DNA of 16,737 nucleotides from Intestinibacillus sp050255995 (GTDB lineage Bacteria > Bacillota > Clostridia > Oscillospirales > Butyricicoccaceae), in assembly GCA_050255995.1 (NCBI GenBank), contig JBFWIM010000029.1, positions 1 through 16,737 of the forward strand. The letters are read 5' to 3'. The notes under the pieces are model-generated. The model had not been told where the DNA came from. It saw only the letters and a program-made list of their open reading frames with translations, and made no database searches. Position numbers and translations under genes: made by a program. Below are positions 1-6,166 of this stretch, one piece after another. The number at the start of each line of letters is the position of its first letter. The first letter of the stretch is position 1.

Positions 1-567
1 CTGGTACACAACGGCAAGGAGGATTGTATTGGCCTCCTGATTGTGAAACACGGTCAGCTGCGCGTATTTGCCCTTTCCGACGAAGGGCGGGAGATCACGT
101 TGTACCGGCTTCTGGAACGGGATATGTGCTTGTTTTCCGCCTCCTGTATCATGCGCAGCATACAGTTTGAGGTGGCTGTGGAGGCGGAGCGCGATACTGT
201 GTTTCTGCATGTTCCCTCTGCGGTATACCAGCGCCTGATGCAGGATTCCGCGGCAGTAGCAAATTACACGAACGAGCTGATGGCTTCGCGTTTCTCCGAG
301 GTTATGTGGCTGATGGATCAAATCCTATATAAACGGATGGACGCGCGCGTCGCGGCATTTTTGCTTGAGGAAAGCGCGCTGGATGCTTCCGATACGCTTG
401 AGATTACGCATGAGACCATTGCGCGGCACTTGGGCAGCGCACGGGAGGTTATCACGCGGATGCTCCGGTATTTGCAATCGGAAGGCGCGGTAGCGCTGTC
501 GCGCGGCGGCATCCGGATCATGGACGTCAAAAAGCTGAAAACAGTCGCAGGAGACAGTCTTCGGTAA
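1..567 (+). CDS. Crp/Fnr-family transcriptional regulator, 5'-truncated
   Basis: The reading frame is open from base 1 and ends at TAA 565-567, giving 188 residues. The true start lies before the window; the GTG at 43 is only an internal codon. The N-terminal part is the end of a cyclic-nucleotide-type beta-barrel sensor domain. The C-terminal part (about residues 110-185) is a Crp-type winged helix-turn-helix, with ITHETIARHLGSAREVITR as the recognition region and a GGIRI wing. There are no obvious cAMP-binding residues in the visible portion. Two cysteines (about residues 43 and 49, in DMCLFSASC) lie where many clostridial relatives also have cysteines, so redox or metal sensing is possible, though this is inference. 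The next gene is a thioredoxin on the same strand 81 bases away, so it may be a target or operon partner. The family call is secure; the ligand and regulon are unknown. Confidence 0.88.
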   Translation: MVHNGKEDCIGLLIVKHGQLRVFALSDEGREITLYRLLERDMCLFSASCIMRSIQFEVAVEAERDTVFLHVPSAVYQRLMQDSAAVANYTNELMASRFSEVMWLMDQILYKRMDARVAAFLLEESALDASDTLEITHETIARHLGSAREVITRMLRYLQSEGAVALSRGGIRIMDVKKLKTVAGDSLR

Positions 568-574
568 AGAGCAA

Positions 575-588
575 TGTGATTTTGTCAC
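575..588. promoter_or_regulatory. Candidate operator upstream of thioredoxin (GTGA-N5-TCAC)
   Basis: Between the Crp-family gene and the thioredoxin gene there is an inverted repeat, GTGA (576-579), five bases, TCAC (585-588). The half-sites resemble those of Crp-type sites (TGTGA-N6-TCACA), but the spacing is one base shorter than classical. The location fits a target of the adjacent regulator. It could be chance, since the half-sites are only four bases. Confidence 0.25.
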
Positions 589-654
589 GGTATGAGAGCG
601 GCGTTTGCGGTAGTATAAGAACAACAAAGAAACAACCGAAAGGAGAAAATGAAT

Positions 655-969
655 ATGTCTGCTCTCAATATTACCAGGAATAATTTTAATGAGGTTATGT
701 CCTCAGGCAAGCCTGTACTGATCGATTTTTGGGCGCCCTGGTGCATGCCCTGCCGCATGTTTGCCCCGGTTGTCGAGGAGGTTGCACAGGAAAACGCCGA
801 GCGTGTCTCCGTCGGGAAGATTAATATCGACGAGGAACCGGAACTGGCTGCGCAGTTCGGCGTCATGAGCATACCGACGCTCGTATTGCTCCAGTCCGGC
901 AGAGCGGTGGCCTCTTCTGTCGGCGCACAGCCAAAAACAGCCGTGCAGCGTATGCTAGATAAGCTGTAA
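655..969 (+). CDS. Thioredoxin with CMPC active site
   Basis: This is a 104-residue single-domain thioredoxin, the usual length for the family. The active site is W29-C30-M31-P32-C33, preceded by the DFWAPW strand-turn, and the cis-proline is in SIPT (P74). It would reduce protein disulfides in the cytoplasm and be recycled by a thioredoxin reductase. The canonical thioredoxin motif is CGPC; methionine at the second position is a variant expected to alter redox potential or partner choice. I chose ATG 655 because the Shine-Dalgarno AGGAG at 641-645 lies nine bases before it. The in-frame ATG at 649 is only three bases away and would add two residues. It follows a Crp/Fnr-family gene and ends just before a strong terminator. 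Confidence 0.93.
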   Translation: MSALNITRNNFNEVMSSGKPVLIDFWAPWCMPCRMFAPVVEEVAQENAERVSVGKINIDEEPELAAQFGVMSIPTLVLLQSGRAVASSVGAQPKTAVQRMLDKL

Positions 970-980
970 TCCCCCCCAAT

Positions 981-1030
981 AAAAACAAAGGAACCCGCAA
1001 TCCCATGGGATTGCGGGTTCCTTTGTTTTT
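981..1030. terminator. Bidirectional intrinsic terminator, perfect palindrome
   Basis: The 50 bases form two perfectly complementary 25-base arms meeting at 1005/1006. The core is GC-rich (GAACCCGCAATCCC and its complement), flanked by A-rich and T-rich ends, so a U tract follows the hairpin on both strands. It lies between the convergent thioredoxin gene (+) and flotillin gene (-). The flotillin stop codon (1031-1029) lies inside the end of the palindrome. Confidence 0.92.
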
Positions 1031-2459
1031 ATGGCGCGTCGGATTCCGGAGGAGTGGGGTGATCCGTTTCGTTCAAGAAGGCCGGGGAAGCTGACGGCGC
1101 TGCTTCCTGGCCGACCAGAAAATCAGGCAGCTTTACGCCCGCCATTTGAAAGGTATCCTGCAGCGGAGGGATGGATTTCAGCATCCCGGAAAGGAAGTTT
1201 GCCGTAGTAGAAGAGCCGTTCTGCCCGTTCATGGAATCCCAAACCGTAACCTTATCGATTTTCAGATTCTGAATCGCTTCCACCTGCAGCTTGACCAGCT
1301 CCTCAATTTTGTCGACAAGCATGAGCTGGATCGCGGCGTCTACCTTGCCGCCCGCGGCGTCTACCACTCTGGAGAAACCCTCGGCCTGTTTTGTCAGAAT
1401 GGCTTCTATGCCCCGCGCCTGTGCTTCCTGCGTGGCGAAAATCGCATCGGCTTCACCGCGCGCTTTGCGGCGCACCTGCTCGGCCTGCGCTTCGGCTTCC
1501 AGCTCCAACCGTTGTTTTTCAATTTCCGCATTTACGATGATGTTGGCCTGCTGTGTCGCCTTTTCACGCTCGGCGCGCACATCCTCGGCGGCTCTTTCTG
1601 CGGCATAAGCTTCTTCAAGCGCCTTTGCCTGCGCAATTTTTTCCGCGGCGGTCGCCCGGCGAAGCGCTTCCGCCTGCTTTTCGCGAAGGGTTGCTTCTGA
1701 TTCCGCAATGGCGGCCCTGGATTGGTTCTCACCGGCAACCGCGCTGGCGTCGGCGTCGGCTACGCTGATGCGCTGGTCGCGCACGGCCTGCGCTTCACCG
1801 ACAGCGCCGTCGCGGTTCTTTTCAGCCACCGACTTCTTCGCGTCGTTGATTGCCTTGGCGGCTGCTTCCTTGCCGAGCGCTTCTATGTAGCCGGATTCGT
1901 CGGTGATGTCCGTAATATTGACGTTGATAAGGCGCAGGCCGATTTTTTTGAGCTCGGTTTCGACGTTGTGCGAAACCGCGGCGAGCAGTTTGTCGCGATC
2001 GGTGTTGATTTCCTCAATATCCATGGTTGCGATGACCAGACGCAGCTGGCCAAAGATAATATCCTTCGCGAGTTCCTGAATTTCCTGAAGCCTGAGCCCG
2101 AGCAGGCGTTCGGCTGCATTCTGCATGATGCCCGGCTCTGTGGATACGCCGACAGTAAAGCGCGAGGGGACGTCCACACGAATATTCTGTCGCGATAAGG
2201 CGTTCGTCAGGTCAACATTGATCGAGATGGGTGTCAAATCCAAATATTGATAGGCCTGAATTACAGGCCACACAAAAGCCGCGCCACCGTGGATGCAACG
2301 TGAAGAGCGGCTGCTGCCATCGTTATCGATTCCGACTTTACCGTAGATGACCATAACCTTATCAGAAGGACAGCGGTGATACCGGGTCAGGATGACCAGG
2401 AGCATGGAGAAAAGAAGTACCGCGATGACAGAAATGAGAATAATGGTGCTGATGTGCAT
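1029..2459 (-). CDS. floT: Flotillin-like SPFH/PHB domain membrane scaffold protein
   Basis: This 476-residue protein is close in length and layout to Bacillus FloT/YuaG. Residues 1-26 form one N-terminal membrane segment. An SPFH/band-7 domain follows to about residue 200. A long Ala/Glu/Gln/Arg-rich coiled coil with EA-type repeats spans about residues 205-360. The C-terminal assembly region ends in a Pro/Ser-rich tail. Flotillins oligomerise in functional membrane microdomains and affect membrane fluidity and membrane-bound signalling complexes. The gene is last in a minus-strand operon behind nfeD; its Shine-Dalgarno AAGGAGGA (2475-2468) overlaps the nfeD stop, which suggests translational coupling. 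The nfeD-flotillin pair matches the B. subtilis yuaF-yuaG arrangement. The coding strand lacks frameshifts and looks intact. Confidence 0.92.
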   Translation of the reverse strand: MHISTIILISVIAVLLFSMLLVILTRYHRCPSDKVMVIYGKVGIDNDGSSRSSRCIHGGAAFVWPVIQAYQYLDLTPISINVDLTNALSRQNIRVDVPSRFTVGVSTEPGIMQNAAERLLGLRLQEIQELAKDIIFGQLRLVIATMDIEEINTDRDKLLAAVSHNVETELKKIGLRLINVNITDITDESGYIEALGKEAAAKAINDAKKSVAEKNRDGAVGEAQAVRDQRISVADADASAVAGENQSRAAIAESEATLREKQAEALRRATAAEKIAQAKALEEAYAAERAAEDVRAEREKATQQANIIVNAEIEKQRLELEAEAQAEQVRRKARGEADAIFATQEAQARGIEAILTKQAEGFSRVVDAAGGKVDAAIQLMLVDKIEELVKLQVEAIQNLKIDKVTVWDSMNGQNGSSTTANFLSGMLKSIPPLQDTFQMAGVKLPDFLVGQEAAPSASPAFLNETDHPTPPESDAP

Positions 2460-2473
2460 AGGGAAAATCCTCC

Positions 2474-3187
2474 TTATGTAGTAGTATGTGAGTTACGAGT
2501 AGCACCGGGGGTGGACAGGGGTCTGACGATCAGAATATTTCCTGCGAAGAGTCCAACGACCTGTACGGCAGCGCCGGTAGGCAGTGTGGTCCCGTCGTCG
2601 GTCATTGCATCCAGCTCGAGCAGCTGGCTTTGCAGCGTTAATGTGATCTTGCCGAGACCGCTGCGGGCAGGGGGGATGGGGATATAAACCGTTCCGGTAC
2701 GTGTAATCGCTTCGCGCAGTTGTAAAGCGCCGCTTTCCTGTAATCTGAGCGACCACTTCATCAAATAAGCAACCGCGAAAAGTGCGGCGCAGCCGCCAAG
2801 CAGCGCCAGCAAAACCGCTGCTCCGACTGGAACGGCGGCGTCGAGAAGAGCTACGCCGAGCCAACCGCCGACCGCAAAAAATGCGACGAAGCCACGTACG
2901 GTAAACAGGCGCACACCTGCGGCGTCATGCTCGGATGACTGCGTATGATCGGGCGCGTCGTGAAAAAGTTCGGCGTCCGGATCCGGCACAACATCCTCCA
3001 GGATATCCGCGCCTTCCATCGACGGATCCGGTTGGTCAAACTCGGCGGGATCCCCGCTGCCTCCCGCCAGCCCAAAAAGCAAAAAAATGGTTTGCAAGGC
3101 AAGAATGATGGTGGCCGGAACTGCAATACATAAAAAAACCTGCTGCATCGCAGACATGCTTTGCCACCAGAGTGTCAATGTATCCAT
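2474..3187 (-). CDS. NfeD-like membrane protein, flotillin partner (YuaF type)
   Basis: The protein has 237 residues. A hydrophobic N-terminal segment (about 14-40) is followed by an acidic Asp/Pro-rich linker (about 43-88). A block of hydrophobic helices follows (about 97-145), and then a C-terminal beta-rich domain (about 160-225) that fits the OB-fold of NfeD proteins: TRTGTVYIPIPPARSGLGKI, later AVQVVGLFAGNILIV. Members of this short NfeD class are encoded next to flotillin genes and are thought to act with them in membrane organisation. The call rests on topology, the OB-like tail and the adjacent flotillin gene 14 bases downstream. A ribosome binding site, AAGGAG, lies in the 18-base gap after the upstream DUF1836 gene, so the three genes probably form one transcript. 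Confidence 0.8.
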   Translation of the reverse strand: MDTLTLWWQSMSAMQQVFLCIAVPATIILALQTIFLLFGLAGGSGDPAEFDQPDPSMEGADILEDVVPDPDAELFHDAPDHTQSSEHDAAGVRLFTVRGFVAFFAVGGWLGVALLDAAVPVGAAVLLALLGGCAALFAVAYLMKWSLRLQESGALQLREAITRTGTVYIPIPPARSGLGKITLTLQSQLLELDAMTDDGTTLPTGAAVQVVGLFAGNILIVRPLSTPGATRNSHTTT

Positions 3188-3205
3188 AGATAACAGTCTC
3201 CTTAT

Positions 3206-3757
3206 TTATATCAGAAATTGGTGCAGCAGATCCAACGCATGGTGACGGATTGTGCCTGCAAGATAGAGAAGGGACATGGGGAACAAAGCCTGTTCCAGAC
3301 GCCGCTGCAGATCGCCGTCGCTGCAACGCGCGCGGGCAAGGGCACGCACCCGGACTTGCAGCAGTTCCGCATCGGGCTCCGATAGTCCGCGGACAGTAGC
3401 ACACAGGCAATCGTATAAAGTGATTTCTTCAAATAGAGCATCCGTTTGCCCTGCAGACCCGGACTGTGTTACAAAAGCAATGAGCTGCACGATCTGTTCG
3501 ATTTGAAGATTGTCGCGCAGTGCGCTGATCAGCAAAATTCGAGGTAAGTGCGTGGTGCCATACTTTTTGTCAATCGGCTTTGAAACCCAGCGGCGCTTCA
3601 CCCAGTTTTGGATGGTAGAACCCTCAAGCCCGGTGATGGAGCAGATTTGTGACAGGCTCAGTCCGCCGGTGGCAGCAACCAGGGGAAGGATGACGTCAAA
3701 GGCGTTTTCTGCCCCGGCAGGGTAAGACAGTGTGGTACCGGGAATATATTCGGGCAC
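3206..3757 (-). CDS. DUF1836 family protein, probable DNA-binding regulator
   Basis: This 183-residue protein starts at GTG (3757-3755), six bases after a strong AAAGGAGGA Shine-Dalgarno. An internal segment (about residues 34-75) reads as a helix-turn-helix followed by the DUF1836 signature: TGLEGSTIQNWVKRRWVSKP, then KKYGTTHLPRILLISALRDNLQIEQI. DUF1836 proteins are common in Firmicutes and have a MerR-like putative DNA-binding region. Their targets are not known to me. It is the first gene of the minus-strand unit with nfeD and flotillin, so autoregulation of this unit through the inverted repeats upstream is a reasonable guess. Family assignment is from memory of the motif. Confidence 0.78.
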   Translation of the reverse strand: MPEYIPGTTLSYPAGAENAFDVILPLVAATGGLSLSQICSITGLEGSTIQNWVKRRWVSKPIDKKYGTTHLPRILLISALRDNLQIEQIVQLIAFVTQSGSAGQTDALFEEITLYDCLCATVRGLSEPDAELLQVRVRALARARCSDGDLQRRLEQALFPMSLLYLAGTIRHHALDLLHQFLI

Positions 3758-3790
3758 CGTGACTCCTCCTTTGCTGAAAAGGCAAATGCT

Positions 3791-3813
3791 TGTGATACAT
3801 AGAACTTATCACA
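3791..3813. promoter_or_regulatory. Inverted repeat TGTGATA-N9-TATCACA, candidate operator
   Basis: Two perfect 7-base half-sites, TGTGATA (3791-3797) and TATCACA (3807-3813), are separated by nine bases. The repeat lies 34-56 bases upstream of the DUF1836 GTG start. This is within or just downstream of where its promoter should be, so a bound protein could repress the operon. The TGTGA half-site is also Crp-like. The binding protein is unknown. Confidence 0.4.
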
Positions 3814-3814
3814 G

Positions 3815-3826
3815 GTTCACGTGAAC
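3815..3826. promoter_or_regulatory. 12-bp perfect palindrome GTTCACGTGAAC
   Basis: This perfect palindrome directly abuts the preceding inverted repeat, two bases away. On the minus strand a weak -35-like TTGAAG (3831-3826) overlaps its edge, and TAAGTT (3808-3803) follows after 17 bases, so it would lie in a promoter spacer. The promoter match is poor. The symmetry itself is what I see; function as an operator is inference. Confidence 0.35.
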
Positions 3827-4012
3827 TTCAATAGGGAAATATAAAATTTTATGCAGAAAAAATATATTAATGGAAGTATATGTTTTATGATCCTGAAAAC
3901 GAATACCGGTTCGCAGATCAAAAAAGCAGTAAAAAGTGTTCTCAGCAGGGACATATGGATACAGAAGGGATGGATTCGCAGAAAAAGAGTTGTGGCTGGC
4001 AGCGCTCTGTCG

Positions 4013-4041
4013 AAATATCATCCAAAAAGACGACATAAATG
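4013..4041 (+). promoter_or_regulatory. Candidate sigma-E promoter for the spoIIIA operon
   Basis: AAATATC (4013-4019) and CATAAATG (4034-4041) are 14 bases apart. They resemble the sigma-E boxes (roughly KMATATT and CATACAMT), with partial matches in both. Sigma-E transcribes spoIIIA in the mother cell of B. subtilis, and the position about 65 bases before the spoIIIAA start fits. The match was made by eye and not scored. Confidence 0.5.
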
Positions 4042-4072
4042 CGGAACAACTTGTCCGTTGCGCGGTCTAATG

Positions 4073-4102
4073 CCTGTCCCCTTCTCATAGGATGGGGACA
4101 GG
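4073..4102 (+). promoter_or_regulatory. RBS-sequestering hairpin in the spoIIIAA leader
   Basis: CCTGTCCCC (4073-4081) pairs perfectly with GGGGACAGG (4094-4102) across a 12-base loop. The 3' arm contains the only Shine-Dalgarno-like bases (GGGGA, 4094-4098) before the ATG at 4105. Folding would therefore hide the ribosome binding site. A poor U tract argues against a terminator. A translational control role is inference. Confidence 0.5.
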
Positions 4103-4104
4103 TG

Positions 4105-5022
4105 ATGAACATGGAGGAAAAAAGACTGAGGGCATTCGAACAGGCGGTCGCCGCACTGCCCGCGGGGCTGCAGCGGGAGGCGCTGGCTCTGCCGCAGGAG
4201 ACGCGTCTGTCCTGTGAAGAACTGCGGTTGCGGGCGGGCAGAAGCATGGGCTTTAGCCGCATGGGTCATGAGACCGCTTTTGGAAAACAGATCATCCGGT
4301 CGGAGGATCTGCAGGAGACTCTGGGACGCGCGACGCGGTATTCGGTACATAGCTTTGGGGAAAGTCTGCAGAACGGCTTTGTCACACTGGAAGGCGGTCA
4401 CCGCCTGGGCCTTTGCGGGACGGCTATCCTGCGCGACGGCGCGGTGAGCGGAATCCGGTCATTGTCATCCATCAATCTGCGGATTGCATCGCAGGTGCAG
4501 GGAGCAGCGGATACGGTCGCGCCTTCTTTGCTGCGGGATGGCTGGCCGGTCAGCACAATTTTGCTGTCACCGCCTGCGTGGGGAAAAACTACGCTGCTGA
4601 GGGACTGTGTGCGGCAGTTGTCTGAACACGGTGTGCGCGTCGGAGTTGCGGACGAGCGCTGCGAGATTGCGGGCTCGGCGGGCGGCATTCCCCAGTTTGA
4701 TCTGGGGCCAACGACGGATGTGCTCGACAGCGCACCAAAAGCCGAGGCCGCACTCCTGCTTCTCAAAACAATGTCTCCCGCACTGCTTGTGATGGACGAA
4801 ATCACTGCGCCGCGCGATGTGGAGGCGGTCTCCTATGCGGCGCATTGCGGCGCTGCGGTTCTGGCAACGGCGCATGCGCTGAATATCACAGAATTTCGCA
4901 GGCGGCCGCTCTACCGGCAGCTGCTGCAAGACCGGGTATTTACGCAGGCCGTGGAAATCTCGCTGGAAAACGGAGAGCGCCGCTATAAAATTCATACGCT
5001 GGGAGGAGAACAGGCATGCTGA
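4105..5022 (+). CDS. spoIIIAA: Stage III sporulation protein AA, ATPase
   Basis: This is a 305-residue secretion-type ATPase, close to the family's usual length of about 307. It energises the SpoIIIA-SpoIIQ channel from the mother-cell cytoplasm during engulfment. The P-loop is S155-P-P-A-W-G-K161-T-T followed by LLRD, and Walker B is LLVMDE with D231-E232. The GEGHR-like family region appears as EGGHRLGLCGTA (about 96-107). The loop bases AW between PP and GKTT are unusual, and the first P-loop glycine is serine. I chose ATG 4105 because GGGGA lies six bases upstream; GTG 4102, ATG 4111 and an upstream in-frame ATG at 4039 are alternatives, the last unlikely because it overlaps the predicted promoter. 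The stop overlaps the spoIIIAB start by seven bases. Confidence 0.95.
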   Translation: MNMEEKRLRAFEQAVAALPAGLQREALALPQETRLSCEELRLRAGRSMGFSRMGHETAFGKQIIRSEDLQETLGRATRYSVHSFGESLQNGFVTLEGGHRLGLCGTAILRDGAVSGIRSLSSINLRIASQVQGAADTVAPSLLRDGWPVSTILLSPPAWGKTTLLRDCVRQLSEHGVRVGVADERCEIAGSAGGIPQFDLGPTTDVLDSAPKAEAALLLLKTMSPALLVMDEITAPRDVEAVSYAAHCGAAVLATAHALNITEFRRRPLYRQLLQDRVFTQAVEISLENGERRYKIHTLGGEQAC

Positions 5023-5534
5023 AACTTTTGGGGGCCGTTCTGATTGTCGGCGCGTGTTCAGCGCTCGGTCTGGCGGCCAGGCAGCGATTGCGGCAGCGGC
5101 TGCATGCGCTGGATGCCATGATCGCGGCCCTGCAATATATCGCGTCCGAGCTGCAGTGCAGAATGACACCCCTGCCCGAACTGATCGACGCGCTGGCACG
5201 CTCGGATAATGACATCACTGCACGTATCTTCCGCACGATGCGTACTAAAATCCGGCACGAGGACGAGCTTTCGCTGCCCTACAAGTGGTGCCGCGCCTTT
5301 CAGGAATGCCGCGAGACTGTCGGTCTGGGAGAGGAAGAAAACCGTCTGCTGTGTGATGTGTCCGGATTCTTGGGAAAATACGACGCCATGCAGCAGATCA
5401 AAAGCCTGGATTACGTTCGTAGGAGATTGTGCGACCTGCGCGTCTCGGCGCAGGAGGAACTGCACAGCAAGGGAAATATTTATCGCACCTGCGGCATTGC
5501 GCTCGGTATTGTGACCGTGCTGGTTTTGCTGTGA
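5016..5534 (+). CDS. spoIIIAB: Stage III sporulation protein AB
   Basis: This 172-residue membrane protein matches the family's usual length (about 171). It has a hydrophobic N-terminal segment (about 3-22). A soluble helical middle carries ALDAMIAALQYIASELQCRM, a family hallmark similar to a type II secretion F-domain. A C-terminal membrane segment covers about 155-172 (IALGIVTVLVLL). It is part of the mother-cell complex of the SpoIIIA channel. The start overlaps the end of spoIIIAA (ATGCTGA), indicating translational coupling. The assignment is supported by sequence and position. Confidence 0.92.
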   Translation: MLKLLGAVLIVGACSALGLAARQRLRQRLHALDAMIAALQYIASELQCRMTPLPELIDALARSDNDITARIFRTMRTKIRHEDELSLPYKWCRAFQECRETVGLGEEENRLLCDVSGFLGKYDAMQQIKSLDYVRRRLCDLRVSAQEELHSKGNIYRTCGIALGIVTVLVLL

Positions 5535-5563
5535 AGGGATGTGGAAAACGGGAGGAAGGAAAC

Positions 5564-5761
5564 ATGCAGGTAGACCTGATTTTTAAGATCGCCGCAATCG
5601 GCATTATTGTCGCGGTGCTCAACCAACTGCTTGTTCGGTCGGGGAGGGAGGAGCAGGCGATGATGACGACACTGGCTGGGTTGATTGTCGTTCTGATGAT
5701 GATTATTCAGGAAATCAGTCAACTGTTCTCATTGATCAAGTCGGTGTTTGGGTTTTATTGA
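5564..5761 (+). CDS. spoIIIAC: Stage III sporulation protein AC
   Basis: This small 65-residue membrane protein has two hydrophobic segments (about 5-23 and 35-60), as expected for SpoIIIAC. The motif VDLIFKIAAIGIIVAVLNQ near the start is typical of the family. The start is ATG 5564, preceded by GGGAGGAAGG; the frame is open upstream to 5429, but that extension overlaps spoIIIAB and lacks a ribosome binding site. It is thought to be a membrane component of the SpoIIIA complex together with AD and AE. Confidence 0.93.
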   Translation: MQVDLIFKIAAIGIIVAVLNQLLVRSGREEQAMMTTLAGLIVVLMMIIQEISQLFSLIKSVFGFY

Positions 5762-5763
5762 GT

Positions 5764-6153
5764 ATGGACGGGGTGTTATCGGTCGTCGGTATTGCATTGA
5801 CGGCGGCGATTTTTGCGCTGGTTCTTCAAAAAAGCGCGCCCGGTCCTGCTTTCCTGATCACACTTGCAGCCGGTGTGCTCATATTTGCCGTTGCGGTGCG
5901 GGGAATCGGACAGATTGCGCAGACGTTGTACGGCGTGCTGGCAGCCGCGGGCATTGAAAACGGACTGTACATGCCGGTGGTTAAGGCGGTGGGCATTGCG
6001 GCAGTGATACGGATTGCGGCAGCACTTTGCCGTGATGCCGGACAATCGTCTCTCGCTGCAAAAGTCGAAATCGCCGGAGCGGTCGCGGCGATGGCCGTCT
6101 GTCTGCCGCTTTTTCAGCGTGTGCTGGAAATGGTGTCCTCAATGGTTGCATGA
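5764..6153 (+). CDS. spoIIIAD: Stage III sporulation protein AD
   Basis: This 129-residue integral membrane protein, related to SpoIIIAC, has about four hydrophobic segments. It begins MDGVLSVVGIALTAAIFALV and carries the conserved P-rich segment around QKSAPGPAFLITLAAG. The start ATG 5764 is two bases after the spoIIIAC stop. A TTG at 5758 overlapping that stop is an alternative that adds two residues. No good Shine-Dalgarno precedes it, so it probably depends on translational coupling to spoIIIAC. Confidence 0.92.
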   Translation: MDGVLSVVGIALTAAIFALVLQKSAPGPAFLITLAAGVLIFAVAVRGIGQIAQTLYGVLAAAGIENGLYMPVVKAVGIAAVIRIAAALCRDAGQSSLAAKVEIAGAVAAMAVCLPLFQRVLEMVSSMVA

Positions 6154-6166
6154 AAGGACAGGATGT

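Larger units (their letters stand above)
3758..4104. other. Divergent intergenic region between DUF1836 operon and spoIIIA
   Basis: These 347 bases separate the minus-strand DUF1836 gene from spoIIIAA. They hold the DUF1836 leader with two inverted repeats, an AT-rich stretch (about 3836-3920), a candidate sigma-E promoter and the hairpin at the spoIIIAA ribosome binding site. The short ORFs in it have no Shine-Dalgarno and no recognisable protein signature, so I do not call genes here. Confidence 0.7.

Noticed and set aside
1146..2198. Long plus-strand ORFs opposite the flotillin gene (for example 1146-1700 and 1722-2198)
   Set aside because: They are antisense shadows of a well-recognised flotillin reading frame with no independent signature.
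3851..4090. A 79-codon plus-strand ORF before spoIIIAA
   Set aside because: No Shine-Dalgarno is present, the sequence is not recognisable, and it runs through the candidate promoter and hairpin of spoIIIAA.
6014..6166. An upstream start for spoIIIAE at 6014
   Set aside because: It would place unrelated residues before a textbook signal peptide and overlap spoIIIAD; ATG 6167 has its own ribosome binding site.
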